Assembly: GCA_002480645.1 (NCBI GenBank)
Contig: DLCN01000019.1
Coordinates: forward strand, 62,001-126,000
Source of the DNA: Balneolaceae bacterium UBA7797
Lineage (GTDB): Bacteria; Bacteroidota; Rhodothermia; Balneolales; Balneolaceae
Length of the DNA stretch: 64,000 nt
Direction of reading: 5' to 3'
Numbering within the stretch: position 1 is the stretch's first letter; every line of letters starts with the position of its first letter. A program made the position numbers and the translations under genes. Positions 53,954 through 62,725 of the stretch are shown in pieces. The notes beneath the pieces are model-generated. The model was not told where the DNA came from. It saw only the letters and a program-made list of their open reading frames with translations, and made no database searches.

Positions 53954-54535
53954 ATGAAATATCTTCCTTTACTATTACTAACATTATTTATTGCGATCGG
54001 AGCCTGCAATAGCAGCCCTGAAGTCATCGACGACCTTACCGACCGCTCATTTGAACTGGTAGATCAGGACAGTGTGGAAGTAACCTTCCCCGACGATTAT
54101 AAAGGCAAATATGTGGTTATGAGTTTTATCTACACCAATTGCCCGGATATCTGCCCGCTCATCACTCAAAACCTTATCAAGATCCAGAAAGATCTGGATA
54201 ACCCGGACGTACAGTTTCTGGCGGTGACCTTTGATCCGAAAAGGGATACCCCCGAAACATTATCTAAATACAAAAGCGTCTTTCATCTGGATGAGAACTT
54301 TAATTTCCTCACCGGTGAAGAGGAAACCATCAATGCTTTTATGGACAGTGTAAGAGTACGTACACAGGTTTCTTTATCCACTACCACTCAGGATGGAACT
54401 GAGTTGTATTTTCTCAATCACTCCGATAAGATCATGGTCATGAACCCCGAAGGTAAAGTGATTATAGAATACGGCGGAAGCCAGCCTTCTGTTCCCAAAC
54501 TTATTGTGCAAGATCTAAACCGACTACTGAAATAA
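53954..54535 (+). CDS. SCO1/SenC family copper chaperone lipoprotein
   Basis: The 193-residue protein has a lipobox (IGACNS). The thioredoxin-like fold carries YTNCPDICPL, where C63 and C67 form the CxxxC copper site, TFDPKRDTPE, and H156 in NHSDKIMV as the third copper ligand. SCO proteins help deliver copper to the CuA centre of cytochrome c oxidase, or act as thiol-disulfide reductases there. The full CxxxC-H set is present. The gene is followed two bases later by a PCuAC gene, a common partner in CuA assembly. Confidence 0.95.
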   Translation: MKYLPLLLLTLFIAIGACNSSPEVIDDLTDRSFELVDQDSVEVTFPDDYKGKYVVMSFIYTNCPDICPLITQNLIKIQKDLDNPDVQFLAVTFDPKRDTPETLSKYKSVFHLDENFNFLTGEEETINAFMDSVRVRTQVSLSTTTQDGTELYFLNHSDKIMVMNPEGKVIIEYGGSQPSVPKLIVQDLNRLLK

Positions 54536-54537
54536 TT

Positions 54538-55020
54538 ATGAAAAAAATTACGCTCTTACTATTCGTTACCATTACAGCATTTGCCTGCACCTCCGAAAAA
54601 AAAGAAACTATGGAGGTAACCCCGGTAGTTGCCGACATTAGTATTGAGGATGGATGGGCACGCCCCGGAAAGGCAGGTATGATGAGTGCCGCCTACTTCC
54701 GCCTCGAAAATACCACCGATATTGCAGATACCCTCGTTTCTGCTTCATCAAATGTGAGCAACAATACACAGATTCATCTTTCGTATGAAAAAGACGGGCT
54801 GATGGTGATGGAAGAACAGGAATTTGTGCCTGTACCTGCCAATGCATCTGTTATGTTTAAACAAGGCGGACTTCATATCATGCTCATTCAACCGGATAAT
54901 GATATTAACGAAGGAGATTCCGTAGCTGTGGAACTCACGTTTAAATCAGGTCGTACTTTAAGTGCACAAGTTCCGGTTCGCCCTGCCACCGGCATGAAAA
55001 TGGACATGCAGGGACATTAA
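54538..55020 (+). CDS. PCu(A)C-type periplasmic copper chaperone lipoprotein
   Basis: The 160-residue protein has a lipobox (FACTSE). The cupredoxin-like PCuAC domain starts VADISIEDGWARPGKAGMMSAAYF. The copper site reads QIHLS (H80), then M89 and M91 in GLMVMEE, and GLHIML with H113 and M115. Canonical PCuAC has HxM at the first position; here it is H-L-S, so the first methionine is missing. The protein should pass Cu(I) to CuA in cytochrome oxidase together with SCO, whose gene ends two bases upstream. Confidence 0.92.
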   Translation: MKKITLLLFVTITAFACTSEKKETMEVTPVVADISIEDGWARPGKAGMMSAAYFRLENTTDIADTLVSASSNVSNNTQIHLSYEKDGLMVMEEQEFVPVPANASVMFKQGGLHIMLIQPDNDINEGDSVAVELTFKSGRTLSAQVPVRPATGMKMDMQGH

Positions 55021-55027
55021 ACCAAAA

Positions 55028-55053
55028 AACCTGATTCGGTCAGGAATCAGGTT
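55028..55053. terminator. Hairpin after the SCO/PCuAC operon
   Basis: AACCTGATTC (55028-55037) pairs with GAATCAGGTT (55044-55053), eight bases after the stop. There is no T-run on the plus strand. On the minus strand a T-run follows, so termination may be better in that direction. I call it a probable terminator. Confidence 0.5.
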
Positions 55054-55183
55054 CTATATCGGTTTGAGTTATTCGGAGTATGTCTAGATTACTATTTATA
55101 CATAGTGTTTGGTACTACGAATTGAGACTCTGACCGGATTGGTTTTAACCATTAACATCTGGATCCTTCAAATTGATACCATC

Positions 55184-55561
55184 ATGAATAACAAAAAGAT
55201 TCTTGGCATTGCAGGCCTGTTCATGGCTGTGGCCGTAGCAACCGGGGCCTTTGGCGCACATATGATGAAAGACATCTTAACTCCCGCCCGGCTGGAAACA
55301 TGGAATACAGCGGTTCTCTATCACTTTTTAAATACGCTGGGACTGATGGCTTTGGCACTGGCCTCTGAACATTATAAGATCGATCTGAAGGCTCCGGCGA
55401 TCTTTATTCTTGCCGGGATCATCATATTCTCCGGTAGCCTCTACACCTTATGTATCGCTGACATCTCTTTCTTCGGGATGATTACCCCTGTTGGTGGAGT
55501 ATCTTTCATTATTGGATGGTCGTTGTTTGCTACGCGTTTATTTAAATCCGAGAAGTCGTGA
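55184..55561 (+). CDS. DUF423 small membrane protein
   Basis: From the ATG at 55184 (MNNKKILGIAGLFMAVAVAT) the 125-residue product has four hydrophobic helices. The diagnostic motifs are GAFGAHMMKD, TWNTAVLYHFLNTLGLMALAL, FSGSLYTLCI and TPVGGVSFIIGW. DUF423 (YgdD/YwdK) proteins are inner-membrane proteins of unknown function. A longer reading from 55109 would add 25 residues that do not look like a signal, so it was rejected. Confidence 0.88.
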   Translation: MNNKKILGIAGLFMAVAVATGAFGAHMMKDILTPARLETWNTAVLYHFLNTLGLMALALASEHYKIDLKAPAIFILAGIIIFSGSLYTLCIADISFFGMITPVGGVSFIIGWSLFATRLFKSEKS

Positions 55562-55588
55562 TCATTTATTGATCGGCTTCTTCATAAT

Positions 55589-55771
55589 TCAGGGCGTCTT
55601 GCTTAACATTTTTAAGTAGTTACTAAAATTGCGTAAGTAGCTATTTTTAAAATACATCTTCATTTTATCTTCATATTCGGCTGTTACTTTATCCCGTCTT
55701 AAGCCACTCTTCTTCACATAATCTTCATATAAACGGTGTTTATTTGGAACAATTCTAAATAAACTTTTCAT
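55589..55771 (-). CDS. Possible small basic protein, about 60 residues
   Basis: From the ATG at 55769-55771 the frame codes for a basic, tyrosine- and lysine-rich product (MKSLFRIVPNKHRLYEDYVK, then a mostly helical part). An ATG three codons upstream (55780) is also open. No other gene fits this stretch, and the frame is divergent from the TonB receptor gene. I do not recognise it, and coding evidence is weak. Confidence 0.33.
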   Translation of the reverse strand: MKSLFRIVPNKHRLYEDYVKKSGLRRDKVTAEYEDKMKMYFKNSYLRNFSNYLKMLSKTP

Positions 55772-55782
55772 CAGATACATTT

Positions 55783-58077
55783 GTGAGATTCATTCAAAAA
55801 TTATTTCTGGGTATTCTGTTTCTGTTATCGGGCGTTGTTTCTTATGCACAACAGGCCACTGTTTCAGGTATCGTAACTGATCCGATGGGTGATGCGCTGT
55901 CTGATGTTCATGTGTATATCAGTGAACACCGATGGGCAGTCACTGATTCTCTGGGTAAATTTTTGATCAAAAAAGTGGATACCGGCTCCCAAACTGTAAA
56001 GATATCCCGCATCGGGTACATGCCTTATTCCCGCATGATCGAGATCAAACCAAATGACGATATCTTTTTAAAAGTATTGCTAGACGAGCGGGTTTACAGT
56101 AACAAAACCGTGGTTGTAACGGCCTCTCGCACCAGTAAAGAACTGGAAGATGTAAGTGTTCCGGTTAGCGTAGTGGATCAGGAAGAGATCGAAATGTCCG
56201 GAAATCTTCGCCTCAGCGATGTTTTAAGCGAACAACTTGGTTTGAATCTTGTTTCCAATCATGGCACGGGAATTCAGCTTCAGGGATTCAATCCTGAATA
56301 CACCCTCATTCTAATTGATAACCAACCGGTGATCGGGCGTTCAGCAGGCACGCTGGATCTTACGCGACTTGCTGTTGGCGATATTAAACAGATCGAAATG
56401 GTGAAAGGCCCTTCTTCGGCTTTATGGGGAAGCGACGCACTCGCCGGTGTGATCAATATAATCACCGACAAAGGAAAAAGGCCCGTTTCCTGGGAGATGA
56501 ATAGTCAGTATGGAAATTACAATACCTACGATTTCTCCAATAATCTCAGCTTTAGAAATGAAAAATTCCGCGGCAGATTTTTTCTGAACACTAATGGTTC
56601 CGACGGGTACGATCTTAATCCCGCCACTATCACTCCCACCATTCCGCAATACGCCAATTATACCGCTTCCGGTGGATTCAGCTATCGTTTTAATCCTACG
56701 GTGGAAGTGCGCCTGAACGGTCGCTACTACAAAGAAGATCAATCGTATGTTTCGGGCTATAATTACCTGAATGAAAGCACCATCCGGCTTGCTGATGGCA
56801 GACAGGACCAAAGTGATTTTAATATAAACCCTGAGCTTGTTCTTTCTTTTGGCAACAGGCAATTGTTAGAAGCCACCGCATTCATAAGTGGTTTTGACAG
56901 TGAGACCGAAGAAATTTATCAGGATGATGGCAGTCAGTACTACTATGAGAAATACGTACAAAAACTGCGGAAATATGAGATCAAGAGCTCAACATTCTGG
57001 AATGATGAGAACACTACAGTGTTTGGTGGCGGTTATAATGTGGAAGATCTGAATGCAGAGATCTACGCCGATATTCCCGAATTCAGTAGTCAGTTTATCT
57101 ATGCACAGCACGAAATTTCGTTAAGCGAAAAACTATCGCTCACCAGTGGCTTCCGTTTTGACAATCACAGTAAGTATCAGTCTCAGATAAGCCCGAAATT
57201 CTCCGCATTATATAAAGTGAACGACATTCTGACGTTACGCGGATCATGGGGAATGGGATTCAAGGCTCCTGATTTCAGACAGTTATTTCTCAATTTCACC
57301 AATCCAATTGCCGGTTACAGCGTATTTGGAAGCTCAACCGTGGTTGATGGAATCGAGCGCCTTCAAAATGATGGACAGATCAAAGAGATGTATTACGATC
57401 CTTCCCTCATCACTGATATTGAAGCCGAGCACTCCTCTGCTTTTAACGTCGGCTTTGAGATCATCCCTCAGGATGGCATTCAACTTCGGGTAAATGCCTT
57501 CAGAAATAATGTAAGAGACCTGATCGAAACACAGCGTATCGCCCTTAAAACAAACAATCAATCAGTATTTTCTTACATCAATCTGAACAGGATCTACACG
57601 CAGGGATTAGAACTGGAACTGCGTTATTCGCCTGATTTTGCCAAAGGATTGAATATTTCTACCGGATTCCAGTATCTGGATGCGCGCCGACAGATCTCTA
57701 AAGAATATGATGATGTGGTAGACGGAAAAGTGGTTACCGTTACAAGGACCAGCTACGAGACCATGTTCAACCGCTCTAAATACACCAGCAATTTTAAAGT
57801 GTTCTATACTCATGAACCTTCCGGACTGGAATATAGCTTCAGGGTACAGTACCGTGGTAAATACGGCTTCTCTGACCGGAATCAGAACCTGATCGTTGAC
57901 AGCGATGAATATGCCGAACCGATCAGTATCATCAATACTTCGCTGGCTAAAACATTTTATGAGCGCTACAAGCTCATGATCGGAGTCAAAAATCTGAATG
58001 ACTTCACCAATGAAACGGAATTGCCCTCTAATCCAGGAAGGACATACTACGTACAATTAAATATTAAACTCTACTAA
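55783..58077 (+). CDS. TonB-dependent receptor with carboxypeptidase-regulatory N-terminal domain
   Basis: The 764-residue product begins at GTG 55783 with the signal MRFIQKLFLGILFLLSGVVS, ending AQ. It has a CarboxypepD-regulatory-like domain (about 24-105, VSGIVTDPMGDALSDVHVYI), a plug domain (about 120-220, including QGFNPEYTLILIDNQPVIG and GVINIITDKG) and a 22-strand barrel. The C-terminus is YYVQLNIKLY. It moves a substrate across the outer membrane using TonB energy. The following gene encodes an HmuY-family haem-binding lipoprotein, so haem or a haem protein is the likely substrate, as in the HmuR/HmuY pair. No iron-regulator site was recognised. Confidence 0.93.
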   Translation: MRFIQKLFLGILFLLSGVVSYAQQATVSGIVTDPMGDALSDVHVYISEHRWAVTDSLGKFLIKKVDTGSQTVKISRIGYMPYSRMIEIKPNDDIFLKVLLDERVYSNKTVVVTASRTSKELEDVSVPVSVVDQEEIEMSGNLRLSDVLSEQLGLNLVSNHGTGIQLQGFNPEYTLILIDNQPVIGRSAGTLDLTRLAVGDIKQIEMVKGPSSALWGSDALAGVINIITDKGKRPVSWEMNSQYGNYNTYDFSNNLSFRNEKFRGRFFLNTNGSDGYDLNPATITPTIPQYANYTASGGFSYRFNPTVEVRLNGRYYKEDQSYVSGYNYLNESTIRLADGRQDQSDFNINPELVLSFGNRQLLEATAFISGFDSETEEIYQDDGSQYYYEKYVQKLRKYEIKSSTFWNDENTTVFGGGYNVEDLNAEIYADIPEFSSQFIYAQHEISLSEKLSLTSGFRFDNHSKYQSQISPKFSALYKVNDILTLRGSWGMGFKAPDFRQLFLNFTNPIAGYSVFGSSTVVDGIERLQNDGQIKEMYYDPSLITDIEAEHSSAFNVGFEIIPQDGIQLRVNAFRNNVRDLIETQRIALKTNNQSVFSYINLNRIYTQGLELELRYSPDFAKGLNISTGFQYLDARRQISKEYDDVVDGKVVTVTRTSYETMFNRSKYTSNFKVFYTHEPSGLEYSFRVQYRGKYGFSDRNQNLIVDSDEYAEPISIINTSLAKTFYERYKLMIGVKNLNDFTNETELPSNPGRTYYVQLNIKLY

Positions 58078-58096
58078 CTATAAATTCATCACTAGC

Positions 58097-59164
58097 ATGA
58101 ACGCACTAATAAAACGATCTACGATATTATTATTAACTATTGTCGCCGTTGGTTTTTCAGCTTGTAAGGATTCCGGAAATAATGGTCCGGCTCCTGTAGA
58201 AGCAATGCTCGCCGAAGATATTGCAGCCAACTACAATACCCTCACCGAAACCCGTGAGCCTATTGAAGATGTAAACGATCACCCTTCTGAAGAAGGCCGT
58301 TATACTTTTTTTGATCTTGATTCCGGCGATACCGTAACAGATTCCACTTCAGCTGAATGGGACCTGGCTTTCGACGGAACCACTATTCTGGCCAATTCAG
58401 GTAATGGCGGAGGAATTCTATTGGTTGATACTCCGATTGCCGATCTGGAAACAGCTCCTGAAGTTGGATATGAGTCTTCAAATGCAGACTGGTACACTTA
58501 CACCGGCGAAGCTCCAGGATTACCGCAGCATGCCATCCTCGCCGACACTACAAAAACATTAGTGGTTCTCACTCCGGATGGAAATTACGCTAAAGTTCAG
58601 ATCCTGAGTTATTACGAAGGCAATCCGGATACCAGCACCGAAGAGTTTGCCAGTTTCATGACCAGACCTGCGAGTGGTTACTTCACGTTTAACTACACCT
58701 TACAAACCGATGGTACCACCAAACTTTTCCATGTGGATGCATACACTTTCTTTGATTTTGAAACCGGTGACCTTGTAGAAGACTCTCTTTCCACCCAATG
58801 GGATCTGGGTTTTAATGGCACCAATATTATCGCAAATTATGGCAATGGCGGTGGTGTACAGCTTCTCAATATTGCGTTTGAAGATGTTGATGAAGCACCT
58901 ACCGAAGGGTATGAGGAATCCAATTCTGACTGGTATACCTACACTATGAATAATATTCCGATGCACTCTGTGCTACCTAATGACGGACAAACTCTGGTAG
59001 TATTAACTGCTGATGGAAAATATGCTAAAGTGAAGATCCTCAGTTACTACAAAGGTAATCCTGATACTTCCTCCGATGATTTCATCAATTTTATTCGGCC
59101 GGCTGATCGCCATTACACCTTCGAATATGCAATTCAAACAGATGGTTCCAGATTTTTTGAGTAA
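58097..59164 (+). CDS. HmuY-family lipoprotein with two tandem HmuY domains
   Basis: The 355-residue product has a lipobox (FSACKD). It contains two similar halves. The first (about 50-195) has YTFFDLDSGDTV, WDLAFDGTTILANSGNGGGI, WYTYTGEAP and YAKVQILSYYEGNPDTS. The second (about 205-345) has FFDFETGDLVED, WDLGFNGTNIIANYGNGGGV, WYTYTMNN and YAKVKILSYYKGNPDTS. Characterised HmuY of Porphyromonas is a single-domain haem-binding surface lipoprotein that hands haem to HmuR. Here the domain is duplicated in one chain. The gene is 19 bases after the TonB receptor and ends at a strong terminator. Confidence 0.9.
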   Translation: MNALIKRSTILLLTIVAVGFSACKDSGNNGPAPVEAMLAEDIAANYNTLTETREPIEDVNDHPSEEGRYTFFDLDSGDTVTDSTSAEWDLAFDGTTILANSGNGGGILLVDTPIADLETAPEVGYESSNADWYTYTGEAPGLPQHAILADTTKTLVVLTPDGNYAKVQILSYYEGNPDTSTEEFASFMTRPASGYFTFNYTLQTDGTTKLFHVDAYTFFDFETGDLVEDSLSTQWDLGFNGTNIIANYGNGGGVQLLNIAFEDVDEAPTEGYEESNSDWYTYTMNNIPMHSVLPNDGQTLVVLTADGKYAKVKILSYYKGNPDTSSDDFINFIRPADRHYTFEYAIQTDGSRFFE

Positions 59165-59190
59165 TCCCTATTAAGACTGGAATCGTTCAA

Positions 59191-59222
59191 AAGCCTGCTT
59201 TTAACCGAGCAGGCTTTTTTAA
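59191..59222 (+). terminator. Terminator of the receptor-HmuY operon
   Basis: AAGCCTGCT (59191-59199) pairs with AGCAGGCTT (59208-59216), followed by a run of T. It lies 26 bases after the HmuY stop codon. Confidence 0.9.
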
Positions 59223-59332
59223 TTTTTTAAAATTACCGGCGAATTGTTAAAAATGGTTAGATACATCACCCTGCTTGATTATCCGGCTAAAATGATTGTA
59301 ATTCAGATTTGAACTGAATTGTAAGTGGTGTG

Positions 59333-59827
59333 ATGAAAAATCTGGGATTTATTGTTCTATGGGTATGTCTGAGCATTCCGGTTGCTGCTCAGAATGAGGT
59401 GTTCAGAGAAAGTAGTTCTCTTCAGGGAATTGAAGAATTTGGCATCGTCGTAAACATAGAAAAACCATCAGACCTTGAACATGATGAACTTTCCGCTCCG
59501 GTTATCAGGAATTCGATCGCTGATAAGCTTAAAGATCTGGATGTAAGACTGATCGATGATGAGGAACTGAGAAATTCTGATAAATATCCCATTCTGTATG
59601 TTCATGTGAACATAATGCGGGCAGCAAAACAACTCTATCCATACTCCATTGAATTGAATTTCTATCAACCCGTTAAGTTGATATTACAATATGATCTGCA
59701 AACAACAGCTACTACCTGGAATTCAGGGTTGGTCGGTTTGGTGTCGGGAGATCTGATCCATCAGATTTCCGAAGAAGCAGTATATGCATCAACCTTATTT
59801 AAAGATGCTTTTGAGAGGGTAAATTAA
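59333..59827 (+). CDS. Secreted protein of unknown function, 164 residues
   Basis: The product starts MKNLGFIVLWVCLSIPVAAQ, a signal peptide; an ATG one codon earlier (59330) is equally open. The mature part reads as alternating strands and helices (EFGIVVNIEKP, VRLIDDEELRNS, ILYVHVNIMRA, IELNFYQPVKLILQYDL), rather like small periplasmic alpha/beta domains. I do not recognise the family. The stop overlaps the start of the MmcQ/YjbR gene by one base, so the two are probably translated from one message. Confidence 0.68.
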   Translation: MKNLGFIVLWVCLSIPVAAQNEVFRESSSLQGIEEFGIVVNIEKPSDLEHDELSAPVIRNSIADKLKDLDVRLIDDEELRNSDKYPILYVHVNIMRAAKQLYPYSIELNFYQPVKLILQYDLQTTATTWNSGLVGLVSGDLIHQISEEAVYASTLFKDAFERVN

Positions 59828-60183
59828 TGCATATTGAGCAGTTCAGAGAGTTTTGTCTGTCCTTACCCGGAGTCACCGAACATCTGCCGTTTGATGAAAA
59901 CACATTGGTATTTAAAGTGATGAATAAGATGTTTGCCCTGGGAGATATCGCTGAATTTGAAAGTATAAATTTAAAGTGCGACCCCGAGAGAGCATTACGT
60001 CTCAGAGAAGAATATGAAGAAGTAAAACCGGGTTATCATATGAACAAGAATCATTGGAATACGGTGTCGGTAAAAGGTCACCTTCAGGATGATTTCCTTA
60101 AAGACCTGATCCTGCATTCTTATGATCTGGTTGTGTCGAAATTAACCCAAAAACAAAAAAATGAACTCAGGGATCTTGCGTAG
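59827..60183 (+). CDS. MmcQ/YjbR family protein
   Basis: This 118-residue protein has the MmcQ/YjbR pattern: FREFCLSLPGVTEHLPFDENTLVFKV, NLKCDPERALRLREEY, PGYHMNKNHWNTV and a C-terminal helix. The family adopts a CyaY-like fold. DNA binding is proposed but unproven. It is coupled to the preceding secreted-protein gene by a one-base overlap and runs into the convergent DUF6787 gene with a 17-base overlap. Confidence 0.92.
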   Translation: MHIEQFREFCLSLPGVTEHLPFDENTLVFKVMNKMFALGDIAEFESINLKCDPERALRLREEYEEVKPGYHMNKNHWNTVSVKGHLQDDFLKDLILHSYDLVVSKLTQKQKNELRDLA

Positions 60184-60490
60184 GTTCATTTTTCTTATTG
60201 GGAATAAACCGGCCAAAGGTTTTTTTAAGAAACCACGAAAAAAACCTGAACTGGCCAAAAATGGTACCATATATGATGAGTAAGACATTGTATAATGGAA
60301 GAATGGTGATTAACCAAATGATGGTTCTTTGCCACCAGGGAAATTCTTCGGTCACATCTAGCAGACCGAATACAAATTCTTTGGCATACACAGCGGTAAA
60401 TCCTGTACAGGCAAATACGATCAATATTATTACAACCTGCAGGTTGCTTTCGATTTGCCATCGCTTTTTTAGCCGATCAAATAAATTCAT
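60167..60490 (-). CDS. DUF6787-type small membrane protein
   Basis: The 107-residue product has two hydrophobic helices (VVIILIVFACTGFTAVYA and IIWLITILPLYNVLLIIYGTIF) and the motif FGQFRFFSWFLKK. This layout is common to small Bacteroidota membrane proteins now grouped as DUF6787. The function is unknown. It overlaps the convergent MmcQ/YjbR gene by 17 bases. Confidence 0.78.
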   Translation of the reverse strand: MNLFDRLKKRWQIESNLQVVIILIVFACTGFTAVYAKEFVFGLLDVTEEFPWWQRTIIWLITILPLYNVLLIIYGTIFGQFRFFSWFLKKTFGRFIPNKKNEPTQDP

Positions 60491-60678
60491 TTATGGTATA
60501 AGTTAAAAGGCCGAAAATAGGATTAAACTAGCTTTAATGAAGACAATTGTTTATAAATTTTTTCTATCTGAATGTTCGAAAACAAGCTTAAACTCTTGCT
60601 ATTCCATATGTTAGAGAGTAGCTTGTCGACAAATTACAAGGACAAATACAGGCAACAGTTTTAGCGATAAGGAGTTAG

Positions 60679-61302
60679 ATGCGAAAGTACGTAGCTGAGG
60701 CGACAGGGGCTTTTTTTATAGTTGTATCCCTTGGGATATCAACCGATGCTATCGGTATAGGCTTTACCTTCGCTGCTTTGTACATGATCTTTTCGGGCAC
60801 ATCCGGCGGGCATTTTAACCCGGCGGTGTCGTTGGCTTTTTTGATCAAGCGTGACATCACGCCGAAACAATTCGGAGGGTATTTTCTAAGCCAAACGGTC
60901 GGAGTGTTTCTCGGGGCCGCACTTATTCTGTATCTCTCCGGTTTCGTTGTATACGCAGAACCTCCGTCCTCAACTAATCTGTATCAGCAATCGATCATTG
61001 AATTTCTAATGACTTTCGTGCTTGTGATGGTGTATCTGAAAACCAAAACAACCCGGATGGAACAAAACCGAATCCTGAATGCTGTTATTCTTGGAATCAC
61101 AATGATCGGGATCATCCTGATCGGACGGGAAATGTCCGGAGCGATCTATAATCCGGCTTTATCTTTAGGTATCTCTATTGTTGATTACATGGCAGTGAAA
61201 GGGATCTCATTCTACTATCTGCCTTTGTATTCATTAGCACCTTTCGCCGGTGCAACCAGCGCGGTATATGTCAACAGTTATCTGATTACCGCCAACGACT
61301 GA
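60679..61302 (+). CDS. MIP/aquaporin-family channel with atypical second NPA motif
   Basis: The 207-residue protein has six hydrophobic helices and two half-helix NPA motifs. The first is GGHFNPAVSL (N47-P48-A49). The second is GAIYNPALSLG (N158-P159-A160). Canonical aquaporins and glycerol facilitators have Arg after the second NPA as part of the ar/R selectivity filter; here it is Leu. The pore may therefore pass a different solute, possibly ammonia, CO2 or a larger neutral molecule, which is an inference. It is short, with little N- or C-terminal extension. An AGGAG site precedes the ATG. The gene is convergent with the histidine kinase gene. Confidence 0.88.
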   Translation: MRKYVAEATGAFFIVVSLGISTDAIGIGFTFAALYMIFSGTSGGHFNPAVSLAFLIKRDITPKQFGGYFLSQTVGVFLGAALILYLSGFVVYAEPPSSTNLYQQSIIEFLMTFVLVMVYLKTKTTRMEQNRILNAVILGITMIGIILIGREMSGAIYNPALSLGISIVDYMAVKGISFYYLPLYSLAPFAGATSAVYVNSYLITAND

Positions 61303-61318
61303 TCCGATCACCTACGGT

Positions 61319-62725
61319 TTAATCCCCGACTATTTCGAGAGAAAAATAGAAACGGGTACCTACGCCTGGTGTACTTTCCACCTGAATGTCTCTGTCGTGC
61401 GCGCTTAAAATTCCTTTTACAACTGCAAGACCCAACCCGGTACCGCCCTTATCTCTGGATCGTGCTTTATCGGTACGGTAAAAGCGATCAAACAGACGTT
61501 CCAGATGCTCTTCCGCGATCCCGATTCCGGTATCCTGAACAGAGATCTCGATAAGATTCTTTTTCTGCACACAACTCACATGGATCTCACCATCATTGGT
61601 GTATTTAATGGCATTGGATATAAGATTATCCATCACCTGTTCGATCTTATCACGATCAGCTTCTACCAGTCGATTCTGCTTCGCGCGAAGGATCAGATTG
61701 ATACCTTTTTCTGAGGCAATCGGCTTATATGTGGTAACTACTTCACTTACCACTTCCGATACATCAAACACCGATTTAATGATATAGCTTTCATCATAAT
61801 CGTACCGTTGCAGCGATTTAATATCCTGAAATAATCGTACCACCCGCTCGATCTGTTTACGGGCAGTAACCATATACTGAGCTTTCTTCTCCTCATCCAG
61901 ATTTGGCAGCTGAAGCATTTCAATGGCCCCGGAAATGGTATGCAATGGGTTTCTTACCTCATGCGCTATATCGGCAAAGAATTGGTTCTGCTTTTCATTC
62001 AGGTTTTTCAGCTTTTCATTATCTGATTTTAGCTTACTCGCCATTTTATTCAGTGAATCGGCCAGCGTACCGAACTCATCATTTCGGTTAATAACCAGTT
62101 CGCCTTCCAGATTACCCTCCGCAATATCAAGCGCTGCATTGTTCAATTGCATGATCGGCCGACTCATATAGCGCGAAAAAATGAAACTTACGATCAGAAC
62201 AGCTGTGATGGAAAAGGCCATTCCTGCATAAATGATATGCCGGATACTGGAAACCGCAGCATAATATTCACTCTTATACTGGGAGATCCTCAGATAAAAC
62301 ACTTCTCCCTGTTTATGATTCAGCTTATTAAAAGCGACCAGTTTATCATAATCCTGTTCATTGATCAGATAGGGCACCCCGGGTTCAGACTCTAATAACT
62401 CAAATATATCTTCATTAGGCATTTCTCTTGAATTCTCCATTTGAGCTGAAGAAACCGAATTGAATATAATTGACCCAGAACTGTCGAATATAGCGATGTT
62501 ATAATCATACAACCCGGCCAGATCACTCACATATTTTAAAAACTCATCGTTTTGATCGAAATCTTCGATCGCCAGTGAGATCACCTTTGCATCATTTTCG
62601 AAATGATGGATCCCGTCTTTAAAAAGAAACGAACGAATGGTTAGAATGGCATAGGCACTAATGGTGATAATGCCAATGATGAGAAGGATGTTATAGGTCC
62701 ACGAAAGCTTGGCCTGAATGTTCAT
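61319..62725 (-). CDS. Membrane sensor histidine kinase
   Basis: The 468 residues have two transmembrane helices (about 12-32 and 164-184) around a periplasmic sensor of about 130 residues. A HAMP domain (about 185-237) follows, then a HisKA domain with DIAHEVRNPLHTISG (phospho-acceptor H255). The ATPase has DNLISNAIKYTNDG (N box), DTGIGIAEE (G1) and GGTGLGLAVVKG (G2). It is a classical EnvZ/PhoR-like kinase that phosphorylates the response regulator, whose gene overlaps it by four bases. The sensed signal is unknown. Confidence 0.96.
   Translation of the reverse strand: MNIQAKLSWTYNILLIIGIITISAYAILTIRSFLFKDGIHHFENDAKVISLAIEDFDQNDEFLKYVSDLAGLYDYNIAIFDSSGSIIFNSVSSAQMENSREMPNEDIFELLESEPGVPYLINEQDYDKLVAFNKLNHKQGEVFYLRISQYKSEYYAAVSSIRHIIYAGMAFSITAVLIVSFIFSRYMSRPIMQLNNAALDIAEGNLEGELVINRNDEFGTLADSLNKMASKLKSDNEKLKNLNEKQNQFFADIAHEVRNPLHTISGAIEMLQLPNLDEEKKAQYMVTARKQIERVVRLFQDIKSLQRYDYDESYIIKSVFDVSEVVSEVVTTYKPIASEKGINLILRAKQNRLVEADRDKIEQVMDNLISNAIKYTNDGEIHVSCVQKKNLIEISVQDTGIGIAEEHLERLFDRFYRTDKARSRDKGGTGLGLAVVKGILSAHDRDIQVESTPGVGTRFYFSLEIVGD

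Noticed and set aside
55564..55580. GATCA/TGATC hairpin after the DUF423 gene
   Set aside because: A five-base stem with no T-run on either side.
55776..55783. TACATTTG, an exact match to the TAnnTTTG -7 box, next to the TonB receptor gene
   Set aside because: It overlaps the only GTG start that keeps the signal peptide. Transcription from it would start inside the coding region, and no in-frame start remains before the plug.
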